NCBI GenBank assembly: GCA_934202965.1
Contig: CAKPYN010000007.1
Location: 1-64,000 of the forward strand
Source: an uncultured Megasphaera sp.
GTDB lineage: Bacteria > Bacillota > Negativicutes > Veillonellales > Megasphaeraceae
Direction of reading: 5' to 3'
DNA: 64,000 nucleotides
Numbering within the stretch: position 1 is the stretch's first letter; each line of letters begins with the position of its first letter. The notes beneath the pieces were generated by a model. That model was given only the letters and a program-made list of their open reading frames with translations. It was not told the origin of the DNA and made no database searches. Below are positions 27,170 to 35,663 of the stretch, one piece after another. A program made the position numbers and the translations under genes.

Positions 27170-27178
27170 TATCGTATC

Positions 27179-27634
27179 TCACCGTTTTGCTAAAAAATCT
27201 TCCAATAAAGCGTAACTTTTTCCATAGGCAAACTGCTTCATGCGCTGTAGAGACCGTTGTAATGACCCATGAATACGGTATGACGTAAATTCATCCGGCG
27301 TCACCCACTGATACGCAATATGTTCATCAGAAATAATAACTTGCGCAGTCTTTGCCTGAGCCGTAAAGATGACGCCATTTAAAAATTGGCCATCTCTTTT
27401 TTGGTAACTCCAGATTCCGGCAGGTGCTTCTATTTCAATATCTAATCCCGTTTCCTCATAAACTTCGCGACGCAGTCCGGTTTCAAAATTTTCTGTGAAT
27501 CGTAATCCCCCTCCCGGAAATTCCCAATGATGCAGTCCTTCAGCATCATTTTTTTGCAGCAATAATAATTTCCCTTCAAAAAAAATCATTGCCTTTACGC
27601 TTAATCCCATCAATACATTTGCTTCCTGCGCCAT
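27179..27634 (-). CDS. Nudix hydrolase
   Basis: A 151-residue hydrolase of nucleoside diphosphate-X compounds. From the ATG at 27632-27634 the Nudix box GX5EX7REUXEEXGU fits residues 42-64, with catalytic REVYEETGL intact. GGGGG lies 8 nt before this ATG, which decides the start; longer readings reach into the divergent pdxY promoter and have no ribosome site. Substrate unknown (house-cleaning of oxidised nucleotides or a specific NDP-X). It is the first gene of a Nudix-decarboxylase-tmk transcript. Confidence 0.85.
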   Translation of the reverse strand: MAQEANVLMGLSVKAMIFFEGKLLLLQKNDAEGLHHWEFPGGGLRFTENFETGLRREVYEETGLDIEIEAPAGIWSYQKRDGQFLNGVIFTAQAKTAQVIISDEHIAYQWVTPDEFTSYRIHGSLQRSLQRMKQFAYGKSYALLEDFLAKR

Positions 27635-27757
27635 AACCATATCCCCCATCCATATATGTAAAAAGTTTAGTGTTATTATACCATATTCTATAGATAGGCG
27701 AATATATAAGATAGCAACATATCTATTAGCAATACAGAATATCTTATATCTGTCCCA

Positions 27758-27786
27758 TTTACGTTTACACATATATCTTGTAAAAT
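27758..27786 (+). promoter_or_regulatory. Promoter of pyridoxal kinase gene
   Basis: TTTACG (27758-27763), 17-bp spacer and TAAAAT (27781-27786), 33 bp before the start codon. Confidence 0.5.
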
Positions 27787-27818
27787 GGAAGTACAGATGT
27801 ATTTGAGGAGGTTTTATA

Positions 27819-28655
27819 ATGTCTACAAAACGAGTACTTGCCATACATGATATGTGTTCTTTTGGCCGTTGTTCATTAACTGCCGCCATTCCGGTTATTT
27901 CTGCTATGGGATTTCAAGTATGCCCATTTCCTACGGCCTTATTCAGCAATAATTTGACATATGGAGATTTCACATTTTCTGATTTTACGCCGCATATGAA
28001 AGAATTTATGAATAAATGGACCCAACTGGGATTTTCGTACGATGCTATTTATAGCGGTTTTTTAGCTGATGCCGGCCAAATTGCCATTGTTGAAGAAGCT
28101 ATTCAACGCTTTAGCAAACAGGACGGATTGATCGTCGTTGATCCGGCCATGGCGGATGACGGCAAATTATATCCTGTTTTTAAACCAGATATTGTGACCG
28201 AAATGAAACATCTCATTAGCCATGCAACTGTAATTACTCCCAACTTTACAGAAGCTTGTCTTCTTTTGGATATCCCTTATCCCAAGGAAGCGCCTTCCAA
28301 TAAAACGATACTGCAGCTTTGTCAGCAATTAAGTGATAAGGGGCCAAAGAGCATCGTTATTACCAGTGTGCCTTCTACGGATGATACCATCAAAATTGTC
28401 AGCTATGACGCCAATACGGCTTCGTATGATGAATGCGTCGTTTCCCGTATTCCCTTTAGCACCTGCGGCACAGGCGACTTATTTACCAGTGTACTCACGG
28501 GTTCTCTTTTAAACGGAATGACACTGCATCACGCTGTACAAAAAGCTGCTGATTTTCTGGCCTATGCTATTCATTATACCTATGAATCCGGTTCCGATTA
28601 CCGTGAAGGCGTTCAAGTTGAACCTTGCCTAGCACATTTAATGGAAATGAAATAA
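27819..28655 (+). CDS. pdxY: Pyridoxal/pyridoxamine kinase (PdxY-like)
   Basis: An ATP-dependent kinase of the ribokinase fold that salvages vitamin B6 by phosphorylating pyridoxal or pyridoxamine. The 278-residue protein shows VLAIHDMCSFGRCSLT at the N-terminus, DPAMADDGKLY, TPNFTEACLLL and the catalytic STCGTGDLFTSVL, where Asp of GTGD is the predicted base. GAGGAGG lies 7 nt before the ATG. It is monocistronic, divergent from the Nudix gene and convergent with rplL. The nearby PLP decarboxylase and MocR regulator would use its product; no other B6 gene is seen here. Confidence 0.9.
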   Translation: MSTKRVLAIHDMCSFGRCSLTAAIPVISAMGFQVCPFPTALFSNNLTYGDFTFSDFTPHMKEFMNKWTQLGFSYDAIYSGFLADAGQIAIVEEAIQRFSKQDGLIVVDPAMADDGKLYPVFKPDIVTEMKHLISHATVITPNFTEACLLLDIPYPKEAPSNKTILQLCQQLSDKGPKSIVITSVPSTDDTIKIVSYDANTASYDECVVSRIPFSTCGTGDLFTSVLTGSLLNGMTLHHAVQKAADFLAYAIHYTYESGSDYREGVQVEPCLAHLMEMK

Positions 28656-28785
28656 AGTATATGACATAAAAAGAGAATGTAACATCATTCACTATAATAT
28701 TTCTTTAAAAGTTTTTAGTTGTTCCTTTGAAGTTTGAAGAAAATAAACGGCAATACTGCAAACGATACACGTAAAGCAGGATGCC

Positions 28786-28842
28786 AAAAAGGCAATAACA
28801 AAACGAGAATTTTTTTAATCCGTTTTGTTATTGCCCTTTTTT
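28786..28842. terminator. Strong bidirectional terminator
   Basis: 15-bp perfect arms (28791-28805 and 28821-28835) flanked by A5 and T6. It serves pdxY from the left and could back up rplL from the right. Confidence 0.9.
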
Positions 28843-28907
28843 ATTTTCCAGTAAACATACTCTCGATAACAAGAAGGGAGCTACAGAAACAAGCATTGGC
28901 AATAAAA

Positions 28908-28953
28908 TAAAAAAAGCCCTGCAAACCGCACGTTCATGCGGTTCGCAGAGCCC
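28908..28953 (-). terminator. rplJL operon terminator
   Basis: A long GC-rich stem (28916-28932 with 28935-28953) is followed on the minus strand by T7, 19 nt after the rplL stop. This ends the ribosomal operon before any rpoB. Confidence 0.9.
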
Positions 28954-28971
28954 ATCATTTCACAAGGGAAA

Positions 28972-29340
28972 TTATTTCAATTCAACAGAAGCGCCTGCTT
29001 CTTCGAGTTTAGCTTTGAGAGCTTCAGCGTCAGCTTTAGCAACGCCTTCTTTAACAGCTTTAGGAGCGCCGTCAACGAGAGCTTTAGCTTCTTTCAAGCC
29101 AAGGCCAGTTACTTCACGAACAACTTTGATTACGCCGATTTTTTTGTCGCCAGCAGATGTGAGGACAACGTCGAATTCGGATTTTTCTTCAGCAGCAGCG
29201 CCGCCAGCAGCAGGAGCTGCTGCAACAGCTACAGGAGCAGCAGCAGATACGCCGAATTTTTCTTCCATATCTTTTACGAGTTCGGAAAGTTCCAAAACAG
29301 TCATGTTTTCAATGGCTTGCATGATTTCTTCTTTAGTCAT
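28972..29340 (-). CDS. rplL: 50S ribosomal protein L7/L12
   Basis: The stalk protein that recruits and stimulates translational GTPases. The 122-residue protein has the N-terminal L10-binding/dimerisation helices, an Ala-rich flexible hinge (about 37-55) and the C-terminal factor-binding domain with KIGVIKVVREVTGLGLKEAK. The start ATG at 29338-29340 (MTKEEIMQ) has GGAGG 9 nt upstream. It is the last gene of its operon, followed by a terminator rather than by rpoB. Confidence 0.98.
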   Translation of the reverse strand: MTKEEIMQAIENMTVLELSELVKDMEEKFGVSAAAPVAVAAAPAAGGAAAEEKSEFDVVLTSAGDKKIGVIKVVREVTGLGLKEAKALVDGAPKAVKEGVAKADAEALKAKLEEAGASVELK

Positions 29341-29423
29341 TTTAAAATACCTCCATAGTATCAATTTGTAAATATTTCAGTTTTGTTAGTTTCGCATTGC
29401 GATTCAATCTCTATTACGCCGCA

Positions 29424-29981
29424 TTAAGCACTTTCTTGTTCTGCTTTTTTAGCACGTACTGCGTCAAGCACATAAACCATATTGCGGATGTTGCCCTGAA
29501 GTACGTTGACGAGGCCAGAGATAGGAGCCTGCATGCTGCCAACGATTTTTGCGATAAGTTCGTCGCGGCTTGGCAAGTTTGCCAATGCGTCAACAGATGC
29601 TTTGTCGATAACTTGACCGTCAGCAATACCGACTTTAACGGTAATAGCTTCTGTCTTTGTTTCTTTAATGAATTCTTTGAGGATTTTAGCCGGAGCTACA
29701 ACATCTTCTGTAGAATATGCGATAGCTGTCGGACCTTCGAGGAATTCATCCAATCCATTATAGCCGAGTTCGTCAGCAGCAATACGAGTTAACGTATTTT
29801 TGATAACTTTGTATTCAACACCGCCTTCGCGGAATTTACGACGAAGTTTTGTAACTTCAGCTACACTTAAGCCGGAAAAACCGACTAAAACAGCACCCTG
29901 TGCAGACTGCAGTTTTTCTTTCATTTCTTCAACAACAGCAGCTTTTGCCGGGGATACCTGATGTTTTGCATACATAGACAT
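29424..29981 (-). CDS. rplJ: 50S ribosomal protein L10
   Basis: The stalk base protein that anchors L7/L12 dimers to 23S rRNA and autoregulates its operon by binding the leader. The 185-residue protein shows GFSGLSVAEVTKLR, KNTLTRIAADE and the C-terminal helix that binds L7/L12. The ATG at 29979-29981 (MSMYAKHQ) is chosen with GGAGGTG 9 nt upstream; another ATG two codons later is possible. An attenuator-type leader lies immediately upstream. Confidence 0.96.
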   Translation of the reverse strand: MSMYAKHQVSPAKAAVVEEMKEKLQSAQGAVLVGFSGLSVAEVTKLRRKFREGGVEYKVIKNTLTRIAADELGYNGLDEFLEGPTAIAYSTEDVVAPAKILKEFIKETKTEAITVKVGIADGQVIDKASVDALANLPSRDELIAKIVGSMQAPISGLVNVLQGNIRNMVYVLDAVRAKKAEQESA

Positions 29982-30027
29982 GTTTCGATACACCTCCTTG
30001 ATGTGGGATTTATATCGTCTTAGCAAT

Positions 30028-30146
30028 AAAAAACGGCCTCATTTGCATGAGGCCGAACTAGTCATAATCACAATCTACTAGTTTTAGCCTCAGATGGCGG
30101 ACAAGTGTCCATTATACATACCTTCAGTCTACAGCTAAGAGAGATA
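30028..30146 (-). promoter_or_regulatory. L10 (rplJ) leader with attenuator
   Basis: Between rplA and rplJ the minus-strand RNA can form a terminator, CGGCCTCAT/ATGAGGCCG (30034-30042 and 30047-30055) followed by T6. Alternatively it can form an antiterminator in which an upstream GAGGC (30087-30091) and ACTAGT (30077-30082) pair with ACTAGT (30057-30062) and GCCTC. The 5' part carries GTAGACTGAAGGT-like sequence, as in L10-binding leaders. This is the known autoregulatory switch of rplJL. Confidence 0.8.
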
Positions 30147-30863
30147 TTATTGTTCGTCAGCTTTTACAACACCTTTAACGCTGAACGGGTTGATGTGAAT
30201 ACCAGGGCCCATCGTAGAGCTGATGGTAATCGTTTTGATGTACTGGCCTTTAGCGCCCGACGGTTTTACTTTAACAAGTGTATCGACGAGAGTCGTAAGG
30301 TTTTCAATCAATTTATTTGCATCGAAAGATTTTTTGCCAATCGGGGAATGAATGTTACCGGCTTTATCTGTGCGATATTCAACTTTCCCTGCTTTACTTT
30401 CGGAAACAGCTTTTGCAACGTCCATCGTTACAGTACCAACCTTCGGGTTAGGCATTAAGCCTTTAGGCCCGAGGATTTTACCTAAACGACCAACTTTGCC
30501 CATCATTTTCGGTGTAGCGATTGCTACGTCGAAATCGAGCCAGCCGCCCTTGATTTTTTCAACCAAGTCGTCGCCGCCGACGAAATCAGCGCCAGCTTCT
30601 TGAGCTTGTTTTTCTTGTTCGCCTTCAGCAAATACGAGAACAGTCTTGGATTTACCAATGCCATGCGGCAGAACCAAGGCGCCACGAACCTGCTGGTCAG
30701 CATATTTCGGATCTACGTTTAAGTTTACAGCTAATTCAACAGTTTCATCAAATTTAGCTGTATCCATTTTTTTCAAGATATCTACTGCTTCAGCCGGGTC
30801 ATACAATTTTGTTTTGTCGACCAATTTAGCTGCTTCAGCATATTTCTTGCCTACTTTTGCCAT
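30147..30863 (-). CDS. rplA: 50S ribosomal protein L1
   Basis: A ribosomal protein forming the L1 stalk that guides tRNA exit; also a translational repressor of its operon in many bacteria. The 238-residue protein is of full length with typical motifs MAKVGKKYAEA, LPHGIGKSKTVLVFAEG and TPKMMGKVGRLGKILGPKGLMPNPK-type signature (shown in part). GGAGG lies 7 nt before the ATG. It lies between rplK (68 nt) and the rplJ leader. Confidence 0.98.
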   Translation of the reverse strand: MAKVGKKYAEAAKLVDKTKLYDPAEAVDILKKMDTAKFDETVELAVNLNVDPKYADQQVRGALVLPHGIGKSKTVLVFAEGEQEKQAQEAGADFVGGDDLVEKIKGGWLDFDVAIATPKMMGKVGRLGKILGPKGLMPNPKVGTVTMDVAKAVSESKAGKVEYRTDKAGNIHSPIGKKSFDANKLIENLTTLVDTLVKVKPSGAKGQYIKTITISSTMGPGIHINPFSVKGVVKADEQ

Positions 30864-30931
30864 GTGTTTTCCTCCTTATGTGGTTTAGCGGGGTGATTGA
30901 CCCCTTCCACGGGCAGAGAAACCGTTCGAGA

Positions 30932-31357
30932 TTAGTCGACGATTTCGATACCCATGCTGCGGGCAGTGCCTTCAATCATTTTCATAGCGGCTTCAACATC
31001 GTTAGCGTTGAGGTCCGGCATTTTTGTCGTTGCAATTTCGCGAACTTTGTCACGACCAACTTTTGCAACTTTTTTCTTGTTCGGTTCGCCCGAAGCTTTG
31101 TCGATACCAGCTGCTTTTTTCAAGAGAACAGCAGCAGGCGGTGTTTTTGTAATGAATGTAAAGGAACGGTCTTCATATACAGTAATTTCAACTGGGATAA
31201 TGAAACCAGCCTGTTTTGCTGTACGTTCGTTAAATTCCTTTACGAAAGCCATAATGTTGACACCAGCCTGGCCTAATGCAGGGCCAATAGGAGGCGCCGG
31301 AGTTGCTTTGCCAGCTTCGCACTGAAGCTTAACCATTCTTGTTACTTTTTTTGCCAT
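30932..31357 (-). CDS. rplK: 50S ribosomal protein L11
   Basis: Part of the GTPase-associated centre of the large subunit and needed for RelA activation on the ribosome. The 141-residue protein has the N-terminal PAPPIGPALGQAGVN signature-like stretch (here TPAPPIGPALGQAGVNI) and the C-terminal rRNA-binding domain with TKMPDLNANDVEAAMKMIEG. AAGGAGGTG lies 9 nt before the ATG. Order nusG-rplK-rplA is conserved. Confidence 0.98.
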   Translation of the reverse strand: MAKKVTRMVKLQCEAGKATPAPPIGPALGQAGVNIMAFVKEFNERTAKQAGFIIPVEITVYEDRSFTFITKTPPAAVLLKKAAGIDKASGEPNKKKVAKVGRDKVREIATTKMPDLNANDVEAAMKMIEGTARSMGIEIVD

Positions 31358-31387
31358 GGTGAGTTACACCTCCTTACATTACAAGAT

Positions 31388-31432
31388 GTGGTAAGCGAAT
31401 CTTTCGATTCTCCCACTCGCGGCTTACGCCGC
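31388..31432 (-). other. Hairpins in the nusG-rplK spacer
   Basis: Two stems, GCGGC/GCCGC (31419-31432) and GTGG..GAATC/GATTC..CCAC (31388-31416), fill most of the 88-nt spacer. They may be an RNA processing or L11/L1 leader structure; no T-run makes them a terminator. Confidence 0.35.
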
Positions 31433-31445
31433 ATTTAGAAGTATA

Positions 31446-31985
31446 TTATTCCAGACTCTTCTCAATTTGAGAGTAGTCGACTTCTACCACTGTTTCACGG
31501 CCAAACATATCAATGAGGCCTTTTACGGTACCTTTTTCTTCATTAATTTCCGTAACGGTAGCAATGCAGTTTTCAAATGAACCGGATGTGATGCGAACCT
31601 GTTCACCAATTTCGACAGAAATCTGTGTTTTCGGTTCATTGTCCATACCCTGAGTTTTCAAAATCTTTTTGACTTCATCCGGTTCCAATGGAACGGGCTT
31701 CGTTGCCGAACCAACAAATCCTGTTACACCAGGGGTGTTGCGTACGACATACCAAGAGCGGTCATTTACTTCCATTTCGAGTACGACATAGCCCGGATAC
31801 ATCTTACGTTTTACCGTGCGTTTCTTGCCGTCTTTTACCTCTACGACTTCTTCCATCGGCACAAGAATTTTACTAATCGTGTCTTCTAAGTCCATGGATT
31901 TGACCTTGCGTTCCAGTGTAGCCATTACTTTATTTTCATAACCGGAATACGTATGGATGACATACCATTTTTTATCTGATTCCAT
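31446..31985 (-). CDS. nusG: Transcription termination/antitermination factor NusG
   Basis: NusG binds RNA polymerase and stimulates elongation, Rho termination and transcription-translation coupling. The 179-residue protein has the NGN domain (about 1-115; WYVIHTYSGYENKV, YPGYVVLEM) and a C-terminal KOW domain (about 125-175; GEQVRITSGSFENC). GGGAGG is about 11 nt before the ATG, rather far. It lies 16 nt after secE in the conserved secE-nusG order. Confidence 0.98.
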   Translation of the reverse strand: MESDKKWYVIHTYSGYENKVMATLERKVKSMDLEDTISKILVPMEEVVEVKDGKKRTVKRKMYPGYVVLEMEVNDRSWYVVRNTPGVTGFVGSATKPVPLEPDEVKKILKTQGMDNEPKTQISVEIGEQVRITSGSFENCIATVTEINEEKGTVKGLIDMFGRETVVEVDYSQIEKSLE

Positions 31986-32001
31986 CTAAGCGCAGGCCTC
32001 C

Positions 32002-32232
32002 CTATCCGACAATATTACGAAGTAATTTAAACAACTGAGAAAATACACCATCTGATGCGCCGATAATTGCCATAACAACAATCGTTGCAACGATAACCAT
32101 AACCGTATAGTTAATCAGTTCTCTCTTTGTCGGCCAGATGACCTTCTTCATTTCTACCTTAACGCCTTGTAAAAATGACTTACCCGGATTCTTCTTATTC
32201 TTTTGTGCTGCTTTTTTAGCTGATTGTGCCAT
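32002..32232 (-). CDS. secE: Preprotein translocase subunit SecE
   Basis: A single-span clamp subunit of the SecYEG channel in the inner membrane. The 76-residue protein has the conserved VKVEMKKVIWPTKREL cytoplasmic amphipathic segment followed by one transmembrane helix (about 44-66). The ATG at 32230-32232 (MAQSAKKAAQ) is preferred because GAGAGG lies 4 nt upstream; an ATG six codons earlier has no ribosome site. It lies between rpmG and nusG. Confidence 0.95.
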   Translation of the reverse strand: MAQSAKKAAQKNKKNPGKSFLQGVKVEMKKVIWPTKRELINYTVMVIVATIVVMAIIGASDGVFSQLFKLLRNIVG

Positions 32233-32280
32233 ATAACCTCTCACATCCAAATAAGATCAAGCAACATCTTATTTCACAAA

Positions 32281-32430
32281 TTATTTTGTTTCTTTATGTA
32301 ATGTTTCTTTTTTGCAGAACGGGCAGTATTTTTTCAATTCCAAACGATCCGGATTGTTTTTCTTGTTCTTGTTCGTCCGGTAGTTACGCTGTTTGCATTC
32401 TGTGCATGCCAATGTAATCGCTGTACGCAT
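32281..32430 (-). CDS. rpmG: 50S ribosomal protein L33
   Basis: A 49-residue protein of the large subunit near the E site. The translation reads MRTAITLACTECKQRNYR, and then ends with a CPFC pair. The four cysteines C9, C12, C36 and C39 form a zinc ribbon, so this is the zinc-containing (C+) L33 form. GAGGTG lies 6-7 nt before the ATG at 32428-32430. It is the first gene of the rpmG-secE-nusG-rplKA operon, as in many Firmicutes. Confidence 0.97.
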   Translation of the reverse strand: MRTAITLACTECKQRNYRTNKNKKNNPDRLELKKYCPFCKKETLHKETK

Positions 32431-32504
32431 TCCTTACACCTCTCTTAATCGATAGTCTATGATAAATAGTCGCAAGCCGATTGCCTGCGTAAGACTGCCT
32501 TTAT

Positions 32505-32533
32505 AATGTATCACACCTATAAGGCTAAGTCAA
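32505..32533 (-). promoter_or_regulatory. rpmG operon promoter P2
   Basis: TTGACT (32528-32533), 17-bp spacer and TACATT (32505-32510) on the minus strand, about 75 bp upstream of rpmG and downstream of the small terminator-like hairpin. Confidence 0.75.
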
Positions 32534-32552
32534 GATTTTTTTTTTGTAACTT

Positions 32553-32587
32553 AAAAAAGCTAGGCTAACTTCTCGCGCCTAACTTTT
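32553..32587 (-). terminator. Terminator-like hairpin at the P1 start site
   Basis: AGTTAGGC and GCCTAGCT form an 8-bp stem (one G-T pair) followed by T6 on the minus strand. It begins at the predicted first bases of the P1 transcript, so P1 RNA would meet a terminator almost at once. Confidence 0.55.
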
Positions 32588-32590
32588 TAT

Positions 32591-32619
32591 ATTATATCAT
32601 GCATTATAAAAACTGTCAA
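32591..32619 (-). promoter_or_regulatory. rpmG operon promoter P1
   Basis: Perfect TTGACA (32614-32619), 17-bp spacer and perfect TATAAT (32591-32596) on the minus strand. Confidence 0.8.
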
Positions 32620-32622
32620 TAC

Positions 32623-32664
32623 AAAAAGCAGCCTGTCTAATCTCATAAAGACAGACTGTTTTTC
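32623..32664 (-). terminator. yhaN terminator
   Basis: CAGTCTGTC/GACAGGCTG stem followed by T5 on the minus strand, about 10 nt after the yhaN stop. Confidence 0.8.
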
Positions 32665-32672
32665 ATATGTAG

Positions 32673-35657
32673 TTATGCCTCACGGATGGTGCCTTGTTCA
32701 ATTTCAAAAAGATGTACCGTATCTGTTTCTCCTGCCAATGTCTGCTGAACTTCCTTGGCAATGTCCCGCGTAGTCTTTGAACATGTAAAGAGAAAAATCT
32801 GTTCTTTCTTACCAAGATCCGCTAAGAACTGCATCGCTTCTTTTTGCCGCTGTTCATCAAAACGGACAAAAATATCATCTAAAATAAGCGGCATCGGTTC
32901 GATTTGTTTGGAAAATGCCATAGCCAAGCTAATGCGAATAGCCAAGTATATCTGATCTCCCAAGCCGCTGCTCCATTGTTTTTCCGGAATCCGCCGCTGC
33001 GTTCCATCAACAGCATATAACTGTTTGCCGTCAAAGGTAGCCTGCAGCGTATATCTACCCTGGGTCATCAGATGCAGATAATCACTTGCCTGGCGAATCA
33101 CAATCGGCTGCCGTACTCGTTCATAATACGCCTGCGCTTCGCCGAGCATATACTGTGCAAACGCATAGGTAAGCCAATCATTGACTTTGGTATCTAATTC
33201 GGCCTTGCGGTTTTGCTTTTCCTGCAGCAGTTTATGATACGTGTCACTTTTAGCCATTTGACTAAGGCGTTCAATAAAGGTTCCTCGTTTTTCGGCTACT
33301 TCAGCTAATTTTTTTTCTGATTCGGCAATTTTCTTTTCATAATAGGCCCGTTCATCGGTCCAATTTTTCAATGTATGGATTTTTAATTCATGCCGTAATG
33401 CAGCCAAATTTTTCGGATTTTTCGCAATCAGCCGGATATGCGCTTCTGATTGTTCATAAATTTCTTTATATTGTTTAAACTGTCGGAATTTAAGCACTTT
33501 ACTGCGAAATTCACCAACCGTCTGTGCGCCTGTCAAAACCAGTAAATCTTGCTGCTGACGCTGTCGAATTTCTTTATCCTTTTTCAGTTCTTCAATCTGC
33601 GTATCCCGTTCTTTTTGCTGTTTATCTTGTTCTTTCGCTACTTCGGCCTGTACACGAATCTGCTGCCATTGCTTATACACATGTTCCACTTGTTCCGGCG
33701 CAACTTCGGCAGCAATTCCGATTTCCCGAAACAGCTGCTCTGCGCCGTCATGCCACCGCGAAATATGGTTTTGCAACTCTTCTTTTCGTTTTTGCCAAGT
33801 ATGCATCGACTGCGATACATTTTGCCATTTTTCCCAAATCTCTTTAGCTTCCTGAATATGTTCTATCGAAAGTTTCGAAAATCCTGTCGCTGTCAGCCAA
33901 TTTTCCCACGCTGCACGGCAGGTATCTACTTTTTCTTTCCAATTCTTTCCTTCTTTATCCCACTTGTCATAAATCGCATCATACATGACTTTCTGTTCTT
34001 TTTCCCATGCCGTTTTCGTTTCATGAGTTTTCCAATCCATATACATTTTGCGAACTTCATCCAGTTTTTGTGTCCAAACTGCCTGGCTGTCAGATGCCTG
34101 AATTTCCAAATGGGCTTGGTCTGCCAAGGTCATCAAGGTATCTTCCATTCCCTTTTTTCGCAGTTCCAATTCTTCAATTTTTTTAGGAATACGCCCAGCA
34201 TTAATACGCTGTTTAGCGTAAAAAGCCATTGCCATAACAGCACATCCCAAGGCACCGCTGAATCCCATCGTCTGATCCATATCATACATAAAAGTCAACG
34301 CCAGCAACGCAATGGCTCCAACGAAAAATAGTCCCGAAAGAATAGCAAAGCCATGTGAATTATTACCGGATTCACTTTGCAACCATTGCAGCTGTTCCTC
34401 TATTTTTTGTCGTTCTAATAAAGAAGCTTGAATCGCTGATACGGCTTTGCCAATGACTGCCCATTCTTCTTTGGTATGTCCCGATGTTTCCTCAGATTCT
34501 CCGTGAAGAGATGTGACATTTTTTGGTTTTGCTGCCTGCCATTTTTCCGTTTCCTGCGTAAATCGGTTCAAACTTGCTGCCAGTGACAAGCCCCTAGCCC
34601 AATCAACATGTTCCGGAACCGTCTGGTCGCTCCACGGCTTTAATTTTTCTACATATTGATTTTGCTCAAACTGCCAATCCATTTCTGTATCCGCATGGTC
34701 TTCTATTTCAAGCAGCCCTTGTTTCCATTCCGTTGTATGTTGAAAAATATCATCCAGCTGAGCACCGCAGATAAGCCATTTATTCCACTCTGGCTGAAAT
34801 GCCGGACCTTCTCGGGAAATGGATGCTAATTTTTTGATCTGTTCTTCAATCTCTTTAATTTTATTTTCCAAATCCGTCCATTTTTGTACGCCATCTTCAG
34901 GAAACTGTGCTACATCTGCCAAGTCCTGCATCCGTTTCATCGCATCTTGGCCGCGCTTATATACATCCCACGCAGCAATCGGCATCGATATTTTTTCAAT
35001 TTGCTGCTTTGTTTCTTCAATATCCAGACGAATTCTGTTTTCTATTTCATGCGTTGTTCGTTCATGTTCTTGCAATTCGGCAAATTCATTTTCATCATAT
35101 GCCAGACTGTGAATGCGGCGGTCAAAATCCCGCTGTTCATGTAAAAGGGCATTAATCGGCTTTTTTCCCTGCGGAGAAGCCACGAGTAGTTCTCCCATAA
35201 GCCGGGTCAAATCCCGTCGCGTTGTCCCCATACGAACACCGCCTTCAATACTGAAAAAATGACTGCGGACTTCTTCACTGGCTAAAATCTTAAATCCCTG
35301 TAAGTCCTCCAATCCCATGGCAAATACCTGATCATATGTCCGGCGATCTAATCCATGCCACCATAATTCTGACGGTTCTTCATGAATCGTAAGATTTCCA
35401 TCTGTCATATACGATTCTTTTTCATTACGATAAATGCGATATTCATGTCCATCATCACGGCGTATATCCATATGGCCTTTATACCCGCGCCAATCGCCCC
35501 GCTGATAGCCAAAAAACATGGCGCGAACGTACTTCATGAGGGTCGTCTTGCCGCTTTCATTTTGGCCATGCATAACGATAAGCCCTTTGTCTGGCGGATT
35601 CCATTCCACATTGTGATAGATGCCAAATTCATTTAAATTCATTTGTATAATTTTCAT
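32673..35657 (-). CDS. YhaN-type SMC-like AAA ATPase
   Basis: A 994-residue ATPase of the SbcC/Rad50-like group resembling Bacillus YhaN; predicted to act with the adjacent nuclease in DNA repair or processing. Walker A is GQNESGKTT (about 31-39). Long coiled coils fill about 180-430 and 490-830. Two hydrophobic helices interrupt the coil near residues 435-490, so the protein is likely membrane-attached, as in YhaN. A signature-like WSSGLGDQIYLAIR, the Walker B LILDDIFVRFD and a final switch region make the C-terminal half-ATPase (about 890-970). AGAGGAT is 8 nt before the ATG. It starts 6 nt after yhaO. Confidence 0.88.
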   Translation of the reverse strand: MKIIQMNLNEFGIYHNVEWNPPDKGLIVMHGQNESGKTTLMKYVRAMFFGYQRGDWRGYKGHMDIRRDDGHEYRIYRNEKESYMTDGNLTIHEEPSELWWHGLDRRTYDQVFAMGLEDLQGFKILASEEVRSHFFSIEGGVRMGTTRRDLTRLMGELLVASPQGKKPINALLHEQRDFDRRIHSLAYDENEFAELQEHERTTHEIENRIRLDIEETKQQIEKISMPIAAWDVYKRGQDAMKRMQDLADVAQFPEDGVQKWTDLENKIKEIEEQIKKLASISREGPAFQPEWNKWLICGAQLDDIFQHTTEWKQGLLEIEDHADTEMDWQFEQNQYVEKLKPWSDQTVPEHVDWARGLSLAASLNRFTQETEKWQAAKPKNVTSLHGESEETSGHTKEEWAVIGKAVSAIQASLLERQKIEEQLQWLQSESGNNSHGFAILSGLFFVGAIALLALTFMYDMDQTMGFSGALGCAVMAMAFYAKQRINAGRIPKKIEELELRKKGMEDTLMTLADQAHLEIQASDSQAVWTQKLDEVRKMYMDWKTHETKTAWEKEQKVMYDAIYDKWDKEGKNWKEKVDTCRAAWENWLTATGFSKLSIEHIQEAKEIWEKWQNVSQSMHTWQKRKEELQNHISRWHDGAEQLFREIGIAAEVAPEQVEHVYKQWQQIRVQAEVAKEQDKQQKERDTQIEELKKDKEIRQRQQQDLLVLTGAQTVGEFRSKVLKFRQFKQYKEIYEQSEAHIRLIAKNPKNLAALRHELKIHTLKNWTDERAYYEKKIAESEKKLAEVAEKRGTFIERLSQMAKSDTYHKLLQEKQNRKAELDTKVNDWLTYAFAQYMLGEAQAYYERVRQPIVIRQASDYLHLMTQGRYTLQATFDGKQLYAVDGTQRRIPEKQWSSGLGDQIYLAIRISLAMAFSKQIEPMPLILDDIFVRFDEQRQKEAMQFLADLGKKEQIFLFTCSKTTRDIAKEVQQTLAGETDTVHLFEIEQGTIREA

Positions 35658-35663
35658 ACGTAT

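Larger units (their letters stand above)
28656..28971. other. Intergenic region pdxY-rplL
   Basis: This 316-nt gap has no gene. It holds two terminators (28786-28842 and 28908-28953, separate entries). The remaining 28656-28785 and 28843-28907 are AT-rich with nothing recognisable. Confidence 0.6.

Noticed and set aside
33549..34331. 260-codon open frame on the + strand
   Set aside because: Antisense to the coiled-coil part of the YhaN-type ATPase; Phe-rich shadow of Lys/Glu codons.
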